A stretch of 39,006 nt of DNA, taken from NCBI GenBank assembly GCA_022821685.1, contig JAJEDD010000013.1, forward strand, positions 1 to 39,006, given 5' to 3'. Positions 1-8,094 of this stretch are shown piece by piece. Numbering within the stretch: position 1 is the stretch's first letter; each line of letters starts with the position of its first letter. This DNA comes from Acidimicrobiia bacterium. GTDB taxonomy: Bacteria > Actinomycetota > Acidimicrobiia > Acidimicrobiales > Aldehydirespiratoraceae. The notes beneath the pieces were generated by a model. It saw only the letters and a list, made by a program, of their open reading frames with translations, was not told the DNA's origin and did not search any database. The position numbers and the translations under genes were made by a program.

Positions 1-3
1 GAG

Positions 4-396
4 GTGGAATCGGTCAGCCCGCTCTTCGTGTTCGAGGACGCCTACGAGACCGGCGGCAAGCCGGAGCGGTCCGGTGACGGGATCTGGGCGCGGGTCACCA
101 ACAAGATCAGCAACTCGGCGCGCATCACGCACCCGCCGCACTACGCGGTCGTCCAGGCTCGGCCCGCGGTCCCCAAGGCTCAGGTGCTGGGCGAGGCGCC
201 CCCGCTCCCGGAGCCGGATCGCGCCGGTGAGACGTTCTCCATCGTGATGGTCCGCAACCTGGGCGACCTGCGGTTGGTGCCCGCCCTGGTGGCGATCGGT
301 TCGGGCCTCATCTTCCTGACTCTGGTGCTCAGCCTGCATTGGCGCGATCAGCGGTTCCGCCGGGAGCAGGAGGCCTTCGAGGGCGCCACGGTGTAG
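4..396 (+). CDS. hypothetical membrane-anchored protein, probably 5'-partial
   Basis: I do not recognise this family. The frame is already open at the window edge (bases 1-3 are GAG), so the GTG at 4 may be internal and the gene may begin outside. The visible 130 residues comprise a polar, proline-rich stretch, one predicted membrane segment at about residues 86-108 (GSGLIFLTLVLSL region) and a short, strongly charged tail (HWRDQRFRREQE). The stop (TAG, 394-396) lies 17 nt before the proposed nuoA start, on the same strand, so it is probably co-transcribed with the nuo operon. Assembly or accessory functions are possible but nothing in the sequence shows one. Confidence 0.55.
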   Translation: MESVSPLFVFEDAYETGGKPERSGDGIWARVTNKISNSARITHPPHYAVVQARPAVPKAQVLGEAPPLPEPDRAGETFSIVMVRNLGDLRLVPALVAIGSGLIFLTLVLSLHWRDQRFRREQEAFEGATV

Positions 397-413
397 GCGG
401 GGCGGCCGGCGGC

Positions 414-890
414 GTGGGCCAGTACCTTCCGATCCTCGCCCTCGGCGTCCTCGCGGTGGTGTTCTGCGCCCTGAGCTTCGTCGCGTCGCGCCTGATGGCG
501 CCCCGGCGCCCGACCAGGGAGAAGAACGCCCCCTACGAGTGCGGGATCGTCTCGCGCGTCGAGATCCCCGAGCGCTTCCCGGTGCGCTTCTTCCTCGTCG
601 CCATGATCTTCATCGTCTTCGACGTGGAGATCATCTTGTTCTACCCCTACGCCGTGGCCCGGGGCGGCCTCGGCCTGTTCGGACTCGTCGTCCTGCTGGT
701 GTTCAGCTTCGCGGTGTTCGAGTCGTTCGTGTACCTGATCGGCGCCGGCGCCCTCGAATGGGGGCCGGCCCGCTCGGCCCGCCTTGCTCCAGAGGCTGAC
801 GCAGCCGAGCCGATGACTTCCGCGGGCCGAAACGCCCGTACCACCGTGCGCCGGGTGGGCCTTGAGGGCCGCACATCGGAGTCCGTTTGA
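414..890 (+). CDS. nuoA: NADH-quinone oxidoreductase subunit A (first operon)
   Basis: Small membrane subunit of complex I that packs against NuoH, J and K at the junction of the two arms. Three membrane segments are visible, with the family motif YECG after helix 1 and FDVEIILFYPYA at helix 2. The GTG at 414 is chosen because it begins the MGQYLPILALG helix as in the family; the frame is open further upstream to a TTG at 339, but that part overlaps the preceding gene and is not hydrophobic. The 158 residues include an Ala/Arg-rich C-terminal tail of about 40 residues after helix 3, longer than usual. First gene of the 14-gene operon; the stop overlaps the start of a micro-ORF leading to nuoB. 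Confidence 0.93.
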   Translation: MGQYLPILALGVLAVVFCALSFVASRLMAPRRPTREKNAPYECGIVSRVEIPERFPVRFFLVAMIFIVFDVEIILFYPYAVARGGLGLFGLVVLLVFSFAVFESFVYLIGAGALEWGPARSARLAPEADAAEPMTSAGRNARTTVRRVGLEGRTSESV

Positions 891-925
891 TGGCGGCGCA
901 CGCCGCGCTAAAGAAGGCGGTGTGA
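890..925 (+). other. bridging micro-ORF 1 between nuoA and nuoB
   Basis: ATG at 890 overlaps the nuoA stop (TGATG), giving 11 codons ([11 protein letters not shown]) and a TGA at 923-925, followed 2 nt later by a second micro-ORF. Bases 902-925 are repeated at 937-960 with 3 mismatches in 24. Translation is not shown. The likely role, if any, is to carry ribosomes from nuoA to nuoB. Confidence 0.3.
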
Positions 926-927
926 AG

Positions 928-960
928 GTGGAGACCGCCGCGCTAGAGAGGGCTGTGTGA
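928..960 (+). other. bridging micro-ORF 2 between nuoA and nuoB
   Basis: GTG at 928 gives 10 codons ([10 protein letters not shown]) and stops with TGA 958-960, which overlaps the nuoB ATG at 960 (TGATG). It is the second unit of a 35-nt tandem repeat shared with micro-ORF 1; the peptides end AALKKAV and AALERAV. The repeat unit contains GAGAGG at 946-951, which can also serve as the nuoB ribosome binding site. Confidence 0.3.
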
Positions 961-1550
961 TGGGGATCGCGAGCCAGCTTGCCGATCTGCGCGAGGACGG
1001 TTTGAAGGCCATCCAGCACAACTTCATGACGGCGAAGCTGGAGAGCCTGGTCAACTGGTCGAGGGCGCGCAGCTGCTGGCCGGCCACGTTCGGTCTGGCC
1101 TGCTGCGCCATCGAGATGATGGCCACCGGCGCGGCCCACTACGACCTGGCCCGCTACGGCATGGAGGTGTTCCGGGCCTCGCCCCGCCAGGCCGACCTGA
1201 TGATCGTGGCCGGCCGGGTGTCGCAGAAGATGGCGCCGGTGCTGCGCCAGATCTACGACCAGATGATGGAGCCCAAGTGGGTGATCTCGATGGGGGTGTG
1301 CGCCTCCAGCGGCGGCATGTTCAACAACTACGCCATCGTCCAGGGCGTCGACCAGGTGGTGCCGGTGGACGTGTACGCACCGGGCTGCCCGCCTGGCCCC
1401 GAGACGCTGATGCACGCCATCTTCACCCTCCACCGCCAGATCACCTCGGGCGAGCTGCTGGCCCGCCGCAGTGGCGGCGCCGGGCTGGTGGTGCAGCAAC
1501 TCGACGGCCAAACAGCCACGGCCACGCTCGGCGCCTCCTCCAATGGCTGA
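960..1550 (+). CDS. nuoB: NADH-quinone oxidoreductase subunit B, N2 cluster (first operon)
   Basis: Peripheral-arm subunit holding the terminal [4Fe-4S] cluster N2, which reduces quinone at the NuoB/NuoD interface. The ligand cysteines are visible: the CC pair in [11 protein letters not shown], the cysteine in GVCASSGGM and that in PGCPPGPE. The ATG at 960 (196 residues) is preferred over the GTG at 957 because GAGAGG lies 8 nt upstream and the ATG overlaps the preceding micro-ORF stop. The C-terminal 20 residues are Ala/Thr/Gly-rich and run 8 nt into nuoC. Confidence 0.95.
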   Translation: MGIASQLADLREDGLKAIQHNFMTAKLESLVNWSRARSCWPATFGLACCAIEMMATGAAHYDLARYGMEVFRASPRQADLMIVAGRVSQKMAPVLRQIYDQMMEPKWVISMGVCASSGGMFNNYAIVQGVDQVVPVDVYAPGCPPGPETLMHAIFTLHRQITSGELLARRSGGAGLVVQQLDGQTATATLGASSNG

Positions 1551-2031
1551 GCGCTACGGAGCGCCGCTGGCCGCCGACGAGCCGTCGCGGGGCCAGGCCG
1601 TGATCCATCCGTCGCGGGAGCAGTGGAGCGATGCAGCCGCCGCGGCCAGAGCCGACGGCTTCGACCAGCTCATCGACCTCACCGCGGTCGACTACCTGAC
1701 CTACGGCGCCGACCGAGGCCTGCCCACCGGAGTGCAGCCCGAGCGCTTCGAGGTGGTGGCCGCCCTGATGTCGCACGAACGGGGCGAGCGTCTGCGCATG
1801 CGGGTGCAGGTGCCCGCCGCCGACCCAACCTTGGCCACCCTGTTCGACCTGTGGCCGGGCGCGGAGAGCCTTGAGCGCGAGGTGTACGACATGTTCGGCA
1901 TCGCCTTCGACGACCATCCCGACCCCACCCGGATCCTGATGCCCGAGGACTGGTCGGGCCATCCGCTGCGCAAGGACTACGACACCGGCCGGATCCCAGT
2001 CCAGTTCAAGGCCGCCTCCAACGTCCGGTAG
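1543..2031 (+). CDS. nuoC: NADH-quinone oxidoreductase subunit C (first operon)
   Basis: Peripheral-arm subunit without a cofactor, a partner of NuoD. It carries the family signature [15 protein letters not shown] followed by GHPLRKDY near the C-terminus. The frame extends upstream to 1471 inside nuoB, but the ATG at 1543 gives a family-sized 162-residue protein and an 8-nt overlap with nuoB, typical of the translational coupling seen throughout this operon. Separate from nuoD, unlike the fused nuoCD of E. coli. Confidence 0.94.
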   Translation: MAERYGAPLAADEPSRGQAVIHPSREQWSDAAAAARADGFDQLIDLTAVDYLTYGADRGLPTGVQPERFEVVAALMSHERGERLRMRVQVPAADPTLATLFDLWPGAESLEREVYDMFGIAFDDHPDPTRILMPEDWSGHPLRKDYDTGRIPVQFKAASNVR

Positions 2032-2038
2032 GGCCGAT

Positions 2039-3349
2039 ATGAGCATCACCGAGCAAGACGCGGCTGTGGCAGCCGCCCCGGCTCCCGGTGCCGAGCGGGT
2101 CAGCCGGCGGGAGCGGTCGGCGGTGCTGCGCATGTCGGAGGCCGAGGCGGCGGCAATCGGCGGCGATCCCGACGACCCCGGCGACGACGAACTGGTGCTG
2201 TTGAACATGGGTCCGTCGCACCCGTCCACCCACGGGGTGCTGCGACTGATGCTGGAGCTGTCGGGCGAGACCGTGCTGCGCTCCAAGCCGGTGATCGGCT
2301 ACCTCCACACCGGCATGGAGAAGACCGGCGAGAACCTCACCTACCTGCAGGGCGGCACCAACGTGACCCGCATGGACTACGCCTCCCCGCTGTTCAACGA
2401 GCTGGCCTTCTCGCTGGCCGCCGAGCGGCTGCTGGGCATCGAGGCGCCCGAGCGGGCCACCTGGATCCGCATGCTGATGTGCGAGCTCAACCGGGTCAGC
2501 TCGCATCTGCTGTTTATGGCCACCAACGGCATGGACCTCGGCGCGGTGTCGATGATGATCTACGGGTGGCGCGAGCGCGAGGAGGTGCTGCGCTTCTTCG
2601 AGAAAGTCACCGGCCTGCGGATGAACCACAACTACATCCGGCCCGGAGGGGTGGCCGCCGACCTGCCCGCCGACTGGCGCCGCGACGTGGCCGATCTGAT
2701 CGAGCTGATCGAGCCCCGCCTCACCGAGTACGACACGCTGCTCACCGGCCAGCCCATCTGGCGGGAGCGGCTCCAGGGCGTGGGCGTGATCAATGCCGCC
2801 GAGGCCGTCGCCCTCGGGGCCACCGGCCCGATCCTGCGGGGCGCGGGCATGGCCTGGGACCTGCGGCGCGACGAGCCCTACCTGTTCTACGACCAGGTGG
2901 ACTTCGACGTGATCGTGGGCACCCGCGGCGACTGCTACGACCGCTACGCCATACGGCTCAACGAGATCCGGGAGTCGCTGCGCATCGTCTCTCAGATCAT
3001 CGAGGCCATGCCGTCGGGCGACTACCGGATCCAGGACAAGAAGGTCACGCCGCCGCCCCGGGCCCGCATCGACGCCTCGATGGAGGCGCTGATCCACCAC
3101 TTCAAGATCTTCACCGAGGGCTTCAAGGTGCCGCCCGGCGAGGCCTACGCCGCGGTGGAGTCTCCCCGGGGCGAGCTCGGCGTGTACCTGGTGAGCGACG
3201 GCACCTCGGTGCCCTACCGGGTGCATGTGCGGGCGCCCAGCTTCGTGAACCTCCAGACCCTGCCGCATCTGATGCAGGACGGCCTCATAGCTGATGGCGT
3301 GGCCATCATCTCCTCGGTGGACCCGATCATGGGCGAGGTCGACCGGTGA
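2039..3349 (+). CDS. nuoD: NADH-quinone oxidoreductase subunit D (first operon)
   Basis: 49-kDa-type subunit that forms the quinone site with NuoB and NuoH. Visible signatures are MGPSHPSTHGVLR (the quinone-site histidine region), GYLHTGMEK and LTYLQGG (the quinone-site tyrosine region), and the C-terminal GEVDR typical of the family. The 436 residues include an N-terminal Ala/Glu/Asp-rich extension of about 55 residues before the conserved part. The start is 7 nt after nuoC. The end of the gene (GACCGGTGAG) is repeated 18 nt downstream. Confidence 0.96.
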   Translation: MSITEQDAAVAAAPAPGAERVSRRERSAVLRMSEAEAAAIGGDPDDPGDDELVLLNMGPSHPSTHGVLRLMLELSGETVLRSKPVIGYLHTGMEKTGENLTYLQGGTNVTRMDYASPLFNELAFSLAAERLLGIEAPERATWIRMLMCELNRVSSHLLFMATNGMDLGAVSMMIYGWREREEVLRFFEKVTGLRMNHNYIRPGGVAADLPADWRRDVADLIELIEPRLTEYDTLLTGQPIWRERLQGVGVINAAEAVALGATGPILRGAGMAWDLRRDEPYLFYDQVDFDVIVGTRGDCYDRYAIRLNEIRESLRIVSQIIEAMPSGDYRIQDKKVTPPPRARIDASMEALIHHFKIFTEGFKVPPGEAYAAVESPRGELGVYLVSDGTSVPYRVHVRAPSFVNLQTLPHLMQDGLIADGVAIISSVDPIMGEVDR

Positions 3350-3381
3350 GAGCAGGCAGACCGGTGAGGGTGTGCCCATGA
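3346..3381 (+). other. bridging micro-ORF between nuoD and nuoE
   Basis: GTG 3346-3348 overlaps the nuoD stop (GTGA). The 11 codons are followed by TGA 3379-3381, which overlaps the nuoE start (ATGA 3378-3381). The segment contains a second copy of GACCGGTGAG (3341-3350 and 3359-3368), the last codons and stop of nuoD, in frame with nuoD. Expression is inferred only from position. Confidence 0.3.
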
Positions 3382-3992
3382 GCCTCAGCGAGGCCAACGA
3401 GGCGCTGGCTGCTGAGATCATCGGCTGGTTCCCCCGGCCCCGCTCGGCCCTCATCCCGCTGCTGCACCTCGCGCAGGAGCAGGACGGCTACCTGACCGAC
3501 GACGCCATGCGCCGGGTGGCCGAACTGGTGGGGGCCACCCCGGCCGAGGTGAAGGGCACGGCCGGCTTCTACGAGATGTTCCGCTTCGAGCCGGTCGGCA
3601 GTTACATGGTCAACGTCTGCACCAACATCTCCTGCCTTCTGTGGGGCGGCGAGGAGCTGCTGGACCACGCCTGCGAGACGCTGGGGGTGGAGGTAGGAGG
3701 GACTACCGACGACGGCATGATCACCCTCGAGGAAGCGGAGTGCATCGCGGCCTGCACCGAGGCCCCCTGCCTGCAGGTCAACTACCGCTACCGGGGGAGG
3801 GTGACCCCCGACGACTTCGACCGGCTGGTCGACGACCTGCGCGCCGGCCGTCTTGACATTCCCCGCCACGGCGCCCTGTCCGCCGTGCGGCAGTCGATCC
3901 CCGCCGAGCGCCTGGCCGGGGTGGTCCCGCCCGAGCAGGCCCGCGCGGCCCCGGTCTGGTTGGAGCGCAACAGCGTGGAGGCGGCGAGCTGA
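3378..3992 (+). CDS. nuoE: NADH-quinone oxidoreductase subunit E, N1a cluster (first operon)
   Basis: 24-kDa-type thioredoxin-fold subunit of the NADH-oxidising module, binding the [2Fe-2S] cluster N1a. The four ligands are visible as CTNISC and CIAAC, the usual C-x4-C and C-x3-C pattern. The ATG at 3378 is preceded by GTGAGGG and gives 204 residues; the open frame further upstream lies inside nuoD. The stop overlaps the nuoF start by one base (TGATG). This gene has no counterpart in the second operon. Confidence 0.95.
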   Translation: MSLSEANEALAAEIIGWFPRPRSALIPLLHLAQEQDGYLTDDAMRRVAELVGATPAEVKGTAGFYEMFRFEPVGSYMVNVCTNISCLLWGGEELLDHACETLGVEVGGTTDDGMITLEEAECIAACTEAPCLQVNYRYRGRVTPDDFDRLVDDLRAGRLDIPRHGALSAVRQSIPAERLAGVVPPEQARAAPVWLERNSVEAAS

Positions 3993-5395
3993 TGCAAGCC
4001 GACGGCTACCTCGCCCACGCGCCCGGCTATGTGCTCAACGAGGGGCCGAAGCTGATCACCGGCCGGTTCGTTCACGAGGACTCCTTCACCCTGGAGCGCT
4101 ACCGGGCCACCGGCGGCTACGAGGGGCTGCGAGCGGCGCTGGAGATGACCCCGGCGGAAGTGCACGACGAGGTGCGGGCGGCCACGCTGCTGGGCCGCGG
4201 CGGCGCCGGGTTCCCCGCCGGAGTGAAGTGGGGCTTCCTGCCGCCGGGCAAGCATCCCTACTACCTGGTGGTGAACGGCGACGAGAGCGAGCCGGGCACC
4301 TACAAGGACCGCCTGTTGATGGAGCGCGACCCCCACCAGCTCATCGAGGGATGCCTGATCGCCTGCTACGCGCTGGGGCTGAGGCAGTGCTTCCTGTACG
4401 TGCGCGGTGAGATGGCGCTGGCCCAGGAGCGGATCGCAGCCGCCCTCAACGACGCCTACGCGGCTGGCTTGGTGGGGCGGGAGATCTGCGGGACCGACTT
4501 CTCAGTCGACATCGTCATGGCATGGGGCGCGGGCGCCTACATCGTGGGTGAGGAGACCGCGCTGATCGAGAGCCTCGAGGGCCGCCGGGGCATGCCCCGG
4601 CTCAAGCCGCCCTACTTCCCGGCCGCGGTCGGCCTGTACGGCCAGCCGACCATCGTCAACAACGTGGAGACGCTGTCGAACCTGCCGTGGCTGATGGTCA
4701 ACGGCTCACAGGCCTACAAGGGCTTCGGCTCGGAGTCGTCGCCGGGCACCCGGATGTTTGCGGTGTCGGGCCATCTGCGCCGGCCCGGCGTGTACGAGGT
4801 CGAGCACGGCGTGACCACCTTCCGCGACCTGATCTACGGCGAGAACTTCTGCGGCGGCATCCGCGATGGCCACGAACTGAAGATGTTCATCCCCGGCGGA
4901 GGCTCGGCCCCCTGGTTCTTCGCCGAGCACCTCGACCTGCCACTAGAGGCCCGGCCTGTGGGCGCGGCCGGCTCCATGCTGGGTTCGGGCGCCATCGTGA
5001 TCATGGACGACACCACCGACGCGGTGCGGGCCGCCTGGCGGGTGGTGAAGTTCTTCGCCCGCGAGTCGTGCGGCAAGTGCACCCCGTGCCGGGAGGGCAC
5101 CACCTGGCTGGAGCAGATCCTGCGCCGCATCCTTGACGGCGAGGGTCGCCCCTCCGACATCGACCTGCTGCTCGACATCGGCGACAACATCAGCCCCGGC
5201 CCCTACCCCGCCGCGGCCCACAACGGGCAGGAAGCAGTGCCGTTCCCGCCCCGCCAGACCACGATCTGCCCCCTGGGCCCCTCCGCGGTGGCCCCAGTGG
5301 TGTCCACCATCCGCCGCTTCCGCCAAGAGTACGAAGACAAGATCACCCGCCAAGACCCCATACGGATCCCAGTAGCCGCGGGAGCAGCGCCGTGA
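3992..5395 (+). CDS. nuoF: NADH-quinone oxidoreductase subunit F, FMN and N3 (first operon)
   Basis: 51-kDa-type subunit that binds NADH, FMN and [4Fe-4S] cluster N3, the electron entry point. Visible motifs are the flavin/NADH loop GRGGAGFPAGVKWG, NGDESEPGTYKDR, and the N3 ligands in ESCGKCTPCREGT plus the later cysteine in TTICPLG. At 467 residues it is family-sized. It starts on the last base of the nuoE stop and its own stop overlaps the nuoG GTG (GTGA). There is no second copy in the window, so the other complex I operon lacks this function. Confidence 0.97.
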   Translation: MQADGYLAHAPGYVLNEGPKLITGRFVHEDSFTLERYRATGGYEGLRAALEMTPAEVHDEVRAATLLGRGGAGFPAGVKWGFLPPGKHPYYLVVNGDESEPGTYKDRLLMERDPHQLIEGCLIACYALGLRQCFLYVRGEMALAQERIAAALNDAYAAGLVGREICGTDFSVDIVMAWGAGAYIVGEETALIESLEGRRGMPRLKPPYFPAAVGLYGQPTIVNNVETLSNLPWLMVNGSQAYKGFGSESSPGTRMFAVSGHLRRPGVYEVEHGVTTFRDLIYGENFCGGIRDGHELKMFIPGGGSAPWFFAEHLDLPLEARPVGAAGSMLGSGAIVIMDDTTDAVRAAWRVVKFFARESCGKCTPCREGTTWLEQILRRILDGEGRPSDIDLLLDIGDNISPGPYPAAAHNGQEAVPFPPRQTTICPLGPSAVAPVVSTIRRFRQEYEDKITRQDPIRIPVAAGAAP

Positions 5396-8094
5396 CCGCG
5401 GCAGAGCCACAGGTCGGCGAAGAGGTTGCCGTCGAGATCGAGGTCGACGGCATCGCGATGCAGGCGAGGCCGGGCGAGCTGCTGATCGCGGCCTGCGAGC
5501 GCGCCGGAACGTACATCCCCAGGTTCTGCTACCACCCCAGGATGAGCCCGGTAGGAATGTGCCGCATGTGCCTGGTGGAGGTGGACACCGGGCGGGGCTT
5601 CTCCCTGCAACCGTCCTGCATGGTGCCGGTCAGCGAAGGCATGAAGGTGTCCACCGCCTCCGAGGCCGCCAAGAAAGCTCAGGACGGCGTGCTGGAGTTC
5701 CTGCTCATCAACCATCCGCTCGACTGCCCGGTGTGCGACAAGGGCGGCGAGTGCCCCCTTCAGGATCAGACCATGGCCTACGGGCCGGGCGAGACCCGCT
5801 TCGTGGAGGAGAAGCGCCACTTCACCAAGCCCATCGCCATCAGCGAGACCGTGTACCTCGACCGTGAGCGCTGCATCCTCTGCGACCGCTGCACCCGCTT
5901 CGCCGACGAGGTGGCCGGCGACGCCCTGATCCATTTCATGGGGCGGGGCAACCACACCGAGGTCAACACGTTCACCGACGAGCCGTTCGCCTCGTACTTC
6001 TCGGGCAACACCGTGCAGATCTGCCCGGTGGGCGCCCTGACCGCGGCGCCGTACCGCTTCAAGGCTCGGCCGTGGGATCTCAGTGAGACGGTGTCCACCG
6101 CCTGGGTGGACAGCGTGGGTGCCAGGGTGGCGGTGCAGGCGTCGCGCAACCGGGTGTTGCGGGTGCTGGGCGCCGACGCCGATGCCGTCAACTGGGGCTG
6201 GCTTTCGGACAAGGAGCGCTTCGGCTTCGAGGCCCTCAATAGCTCCGAGCGCCTGTCGGCGCCGGCGGTGAGGCAGCGGGGCGCAGCTTGGCGAGATGTC
6301 GGCTGGGGCGAGGCGCTCGGCCAGATCGCGGCCGCGCTGGGCGAGGCCCCGCCTGAGCGGGTGGCGGTGCTGGGCGGGGCCCGACTCACCAACGAGGCCC
6401 AGTACATGTGGGCCAAGCTGGCCAAGGGCGTGATCGGCACCGACAACGTTGACGCTCAGTTGGGCGACGGCCTCGACCCGGCCATAGTTCTCAGCCTGCC
6501 GCGGGCCACCATCGACGATGCCTGCCGGCCCGGCGGCACGGTCGTGCTGATGGGCCCCGACCCCAAGGAGGAGTTGGGCGCCCTGTATCTGCGGTTGCGC
6601 CATGCCGTGGTGAACGACGGTGTGAAGCTGATCGAGGTCACGCCGGGCGCCACCGGCCTCTCGCACCTGGCCCAGCACACCCTGCGGCCCCGCCCCGGCA
6701 CCACCGCCCAACTGGCTGCCGCGTTAGTGGCCACCGCCGAGTCAAGCCCCGCCGCTGACAGGTCTGGCACAGCCGCCGACTCGGGCACTGCCAGCCGCGG
6801 AACCGGCGCCGCAGGAGCGAGCGATGCCGACTCCGACGCGACGAACGCGGCCGACGGCATCGCTGGAACAGGCGTGGATCGATCCGAGTTCGAGGCCGCG
6901 GCGCGGTGTCTGTCGGAGGCATCCGACGCAGTGACGGTGATCGTGGGCCGGGCGTCGCTGGCCGAACCCGCTGAAGAGGTCGAGGCCGCCGCCATCGAAC
7001 TGACCGCGCTGCCGTCGGTGAAGTTCCTGCCCGCCCTACGGCGAGGCAATGTGGTCGGTGCGTTGGAGGCGGGGCTGTCTTCCGAGTGGCTGCCCGGCCG
7101 CGTCCGGCTCGACGATGCCGAGAGCGCGGAATCCCTGATCGATGCCTGGCCCCGAATGCCGGAGACGGCGGGACTGGATGCGGCCGGCATTCTGCGGGCC
7201 GCGGCCCGGGGCGACATCGACGTGCTGGTGCTGCTCGGAGCCGACCCCCTCAACGACTTCGTCGACCGCGACCTCGCCTACCGGGGCCTGCGAGGCGCGT
7301 CGCTGGTGGTGGCGGTCGACCTGTTCATGAACGACTCGTCTTCGCTGGCCGCCCACGTTGTGCTGCCCGCCGCCGGACCCACCGAATGCGACGGGACCTT
7401 CACCAACCTGGAGGGCCGGGTCAGCCCCATGAGCCGCAAGGTCACCCCGCCGGGAACAGCCCGCCCCGACTGGATGATCGCAGCCGACCTAGCCGAGAGA
7501 CACGAGCCAGGCTCAGCCAGCGATCTCGACTCACCAGAAGCCATACGAGCCGAATTGGCAAGAGTCTCCAACCCACATCGGCTGATCACCGAACAGGCTC
7601 TAATTCAGAACGCGCTAGAAGGAATGCTCCTTGAGAGGTCCGACACGACCGGCGAGGCCGGGGGGTGGCGCAGGTCCGGGCGGCCAACAATGGGGCGAAG
7701 CCCCGTCGGCCGGACGGAGCCTGAGACAGGACCCGCCGGCCGGGAGGACAATGCTGGCACCCGCGAGGAAACGCCCGACGGAGCATTCCGGCTGGTGGCG
7801 GCCCGCACCATGTACGACGACGGCGTGATGCTGCGCCACTGCCCGTCGAGCCGCGGCCTGGCCCCCGCCGCCACCGCCGCCGTCAACCCGGCCGACCTCG
7901 ACGCCGGCAGCCTCGGCCAGGGCGCCGCAGTGCGTGTCGTCTCCGATTTCGGCCACCTCGAGGCGACCCTGGTCACCGACCTCGGCGTGCCGCCCGGCTC
8001 GCTGAGAGTCAACTGGCTGGCCCCCGGCGCCCCGGCCAACGCGCTCATCGCGGCCGGCGCCGACGCAACGATGGTCAAGGTGGAGGCCCGATGA
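5392..8094 (+). CDS. nuoG: NADH-quinone oxidoreductase subunit G, lacking N7 ligands (first operon)
   Basis: 75-kDa-type subunit of 900 residues that carries electrons from NuoE/F to NuoI. Cluster ligands are visible for N1b (C46, C57, C60, C76), N5 (H108, C112, C115, C121) and N4 (C161, C164, C167, C211). The fourth site found in some bacteria (N7, C-x2-C-x3-C-x27-C) aligns to A237, D240, A244 and S272, so all four ligands are gone. The rest is the molybdopterin-oxidoreductase-like fold. Two low-complexity insertions interrupt it, at about residues 449-496 (Ala/Asp/Ser/Gly) and 741-795 (Gly/Arg/Pro/Glu). The GTG start overlaps the nuoF stop and the stop overlaps the nuoH ATG. Confidence 0.95.
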   Translation: MTAAEPQVGEEVAVEIEVDGIAMQARPGELLIAACERAGTYIPRFCYHPRMSPVGMCRMCLVEVDTGRGFSLQPSCMVPVSEGMKVSTASEAAKKAQDGVLEFLLINHPLDCPVCDKGGECPLQDQTMAYGPGETRFVEEKRHFTKPIAISETVYLDRERCILCDRCTRFADEVAGDALIHFMGRGNHTEVNTFTDEPFASYFSGNTVQICPVGALTAAPYRFKARPWDLSETVSTAWVDSVGARVAVQASRNRVLRVLGADADAVNWGWLSDKERFGFEALNSSERLSAPAVRQRGAAWRDVGWGEALGQIAAALGEAPPERVAVLGGARLTNEAQYMWAKLAKGVIGTDNVDAQLGDGLDPAIVLSLPRATIDDACRPGGTVVLMGPDPKEELGALYLRLRHAVVNDGVKLIEVTPGATGLSHLAQHTLRPRPGTTAQLAAALVATAESSPAADRSGTAADSGTASRGTGAAGASDADSDATNAADGIAGTGVDRSEFEAAARCLSEASDAVTVIVGRASLAEPAEEVEAAAIELTALPSVKFLPALRRGNVVGALEAGLSSEWLPGRVRLDDAESAESLIDAWPRMPETAGLDAAGILRAAARGDIDVLVLLGADPLNDFVDRDLAYRGLRGASLVVAVDLFMNDSSSLAAHVVLPAAGPTECDGTFTNLEGRVSPMSRKVTPPGTARPDWMIAADLAERHEPGSASDLDSPEAIRAELARVSNPHRLITEQALIQNALEGMLLERSDTTGEAGGWRRSGRPTMGRSPVGRTEPETGPAGREDNAGTREETPDGAFRLVAARTMYDDGVMLRHCPSSRGLAPAATAAVNPADLDAGSLGQGAAVRVVSDFGHLEATLVTDLGVPPGSLRVNWLAPGAPANALIAAGADATMVKVEAR
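7696..7708 (+). repeat. perfect GC hairpin inside the nuoG insertion
   Basis: GGGGCGAAGCCCC forms a 5-bp GC stem with a GAA loop. It sits within the second low-complexity insertion of nuoG (about 7615-7775), whose base pattern resembles intergenic DNA more than the surrounding conserved coding sequence. It may mark an in-frame insertion. No function is shown. Confidence 0.35.

Noticed and set aside
348..1511. Long open frame on the - strand opposite nuoA and nuoB
   Set aside because: Composition artefact of GC-rich coding DNA: the peptide is His/Arg/Gly-rich without family motifs, and the + strand encodes clear NuoA and NuoB. The same applies to 2006-3454, 5203-6711, 10574-12553, 14333-15736, 28344-30047 and 30541-32484.
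1543..3349. Fused nuoCD gene
   Set aside because: A clear stop at 2029-2031 and a new ATG at 2039 separate the two. The second operon also keeps them apart.
3992..8094. Possible separation of nuoEFG from the first operon as an acquired module
   Set aside because: The genes overlap by 1-4 nt with their neighbours and have the same composition and codon use, so there is no sign of separate acquisition.
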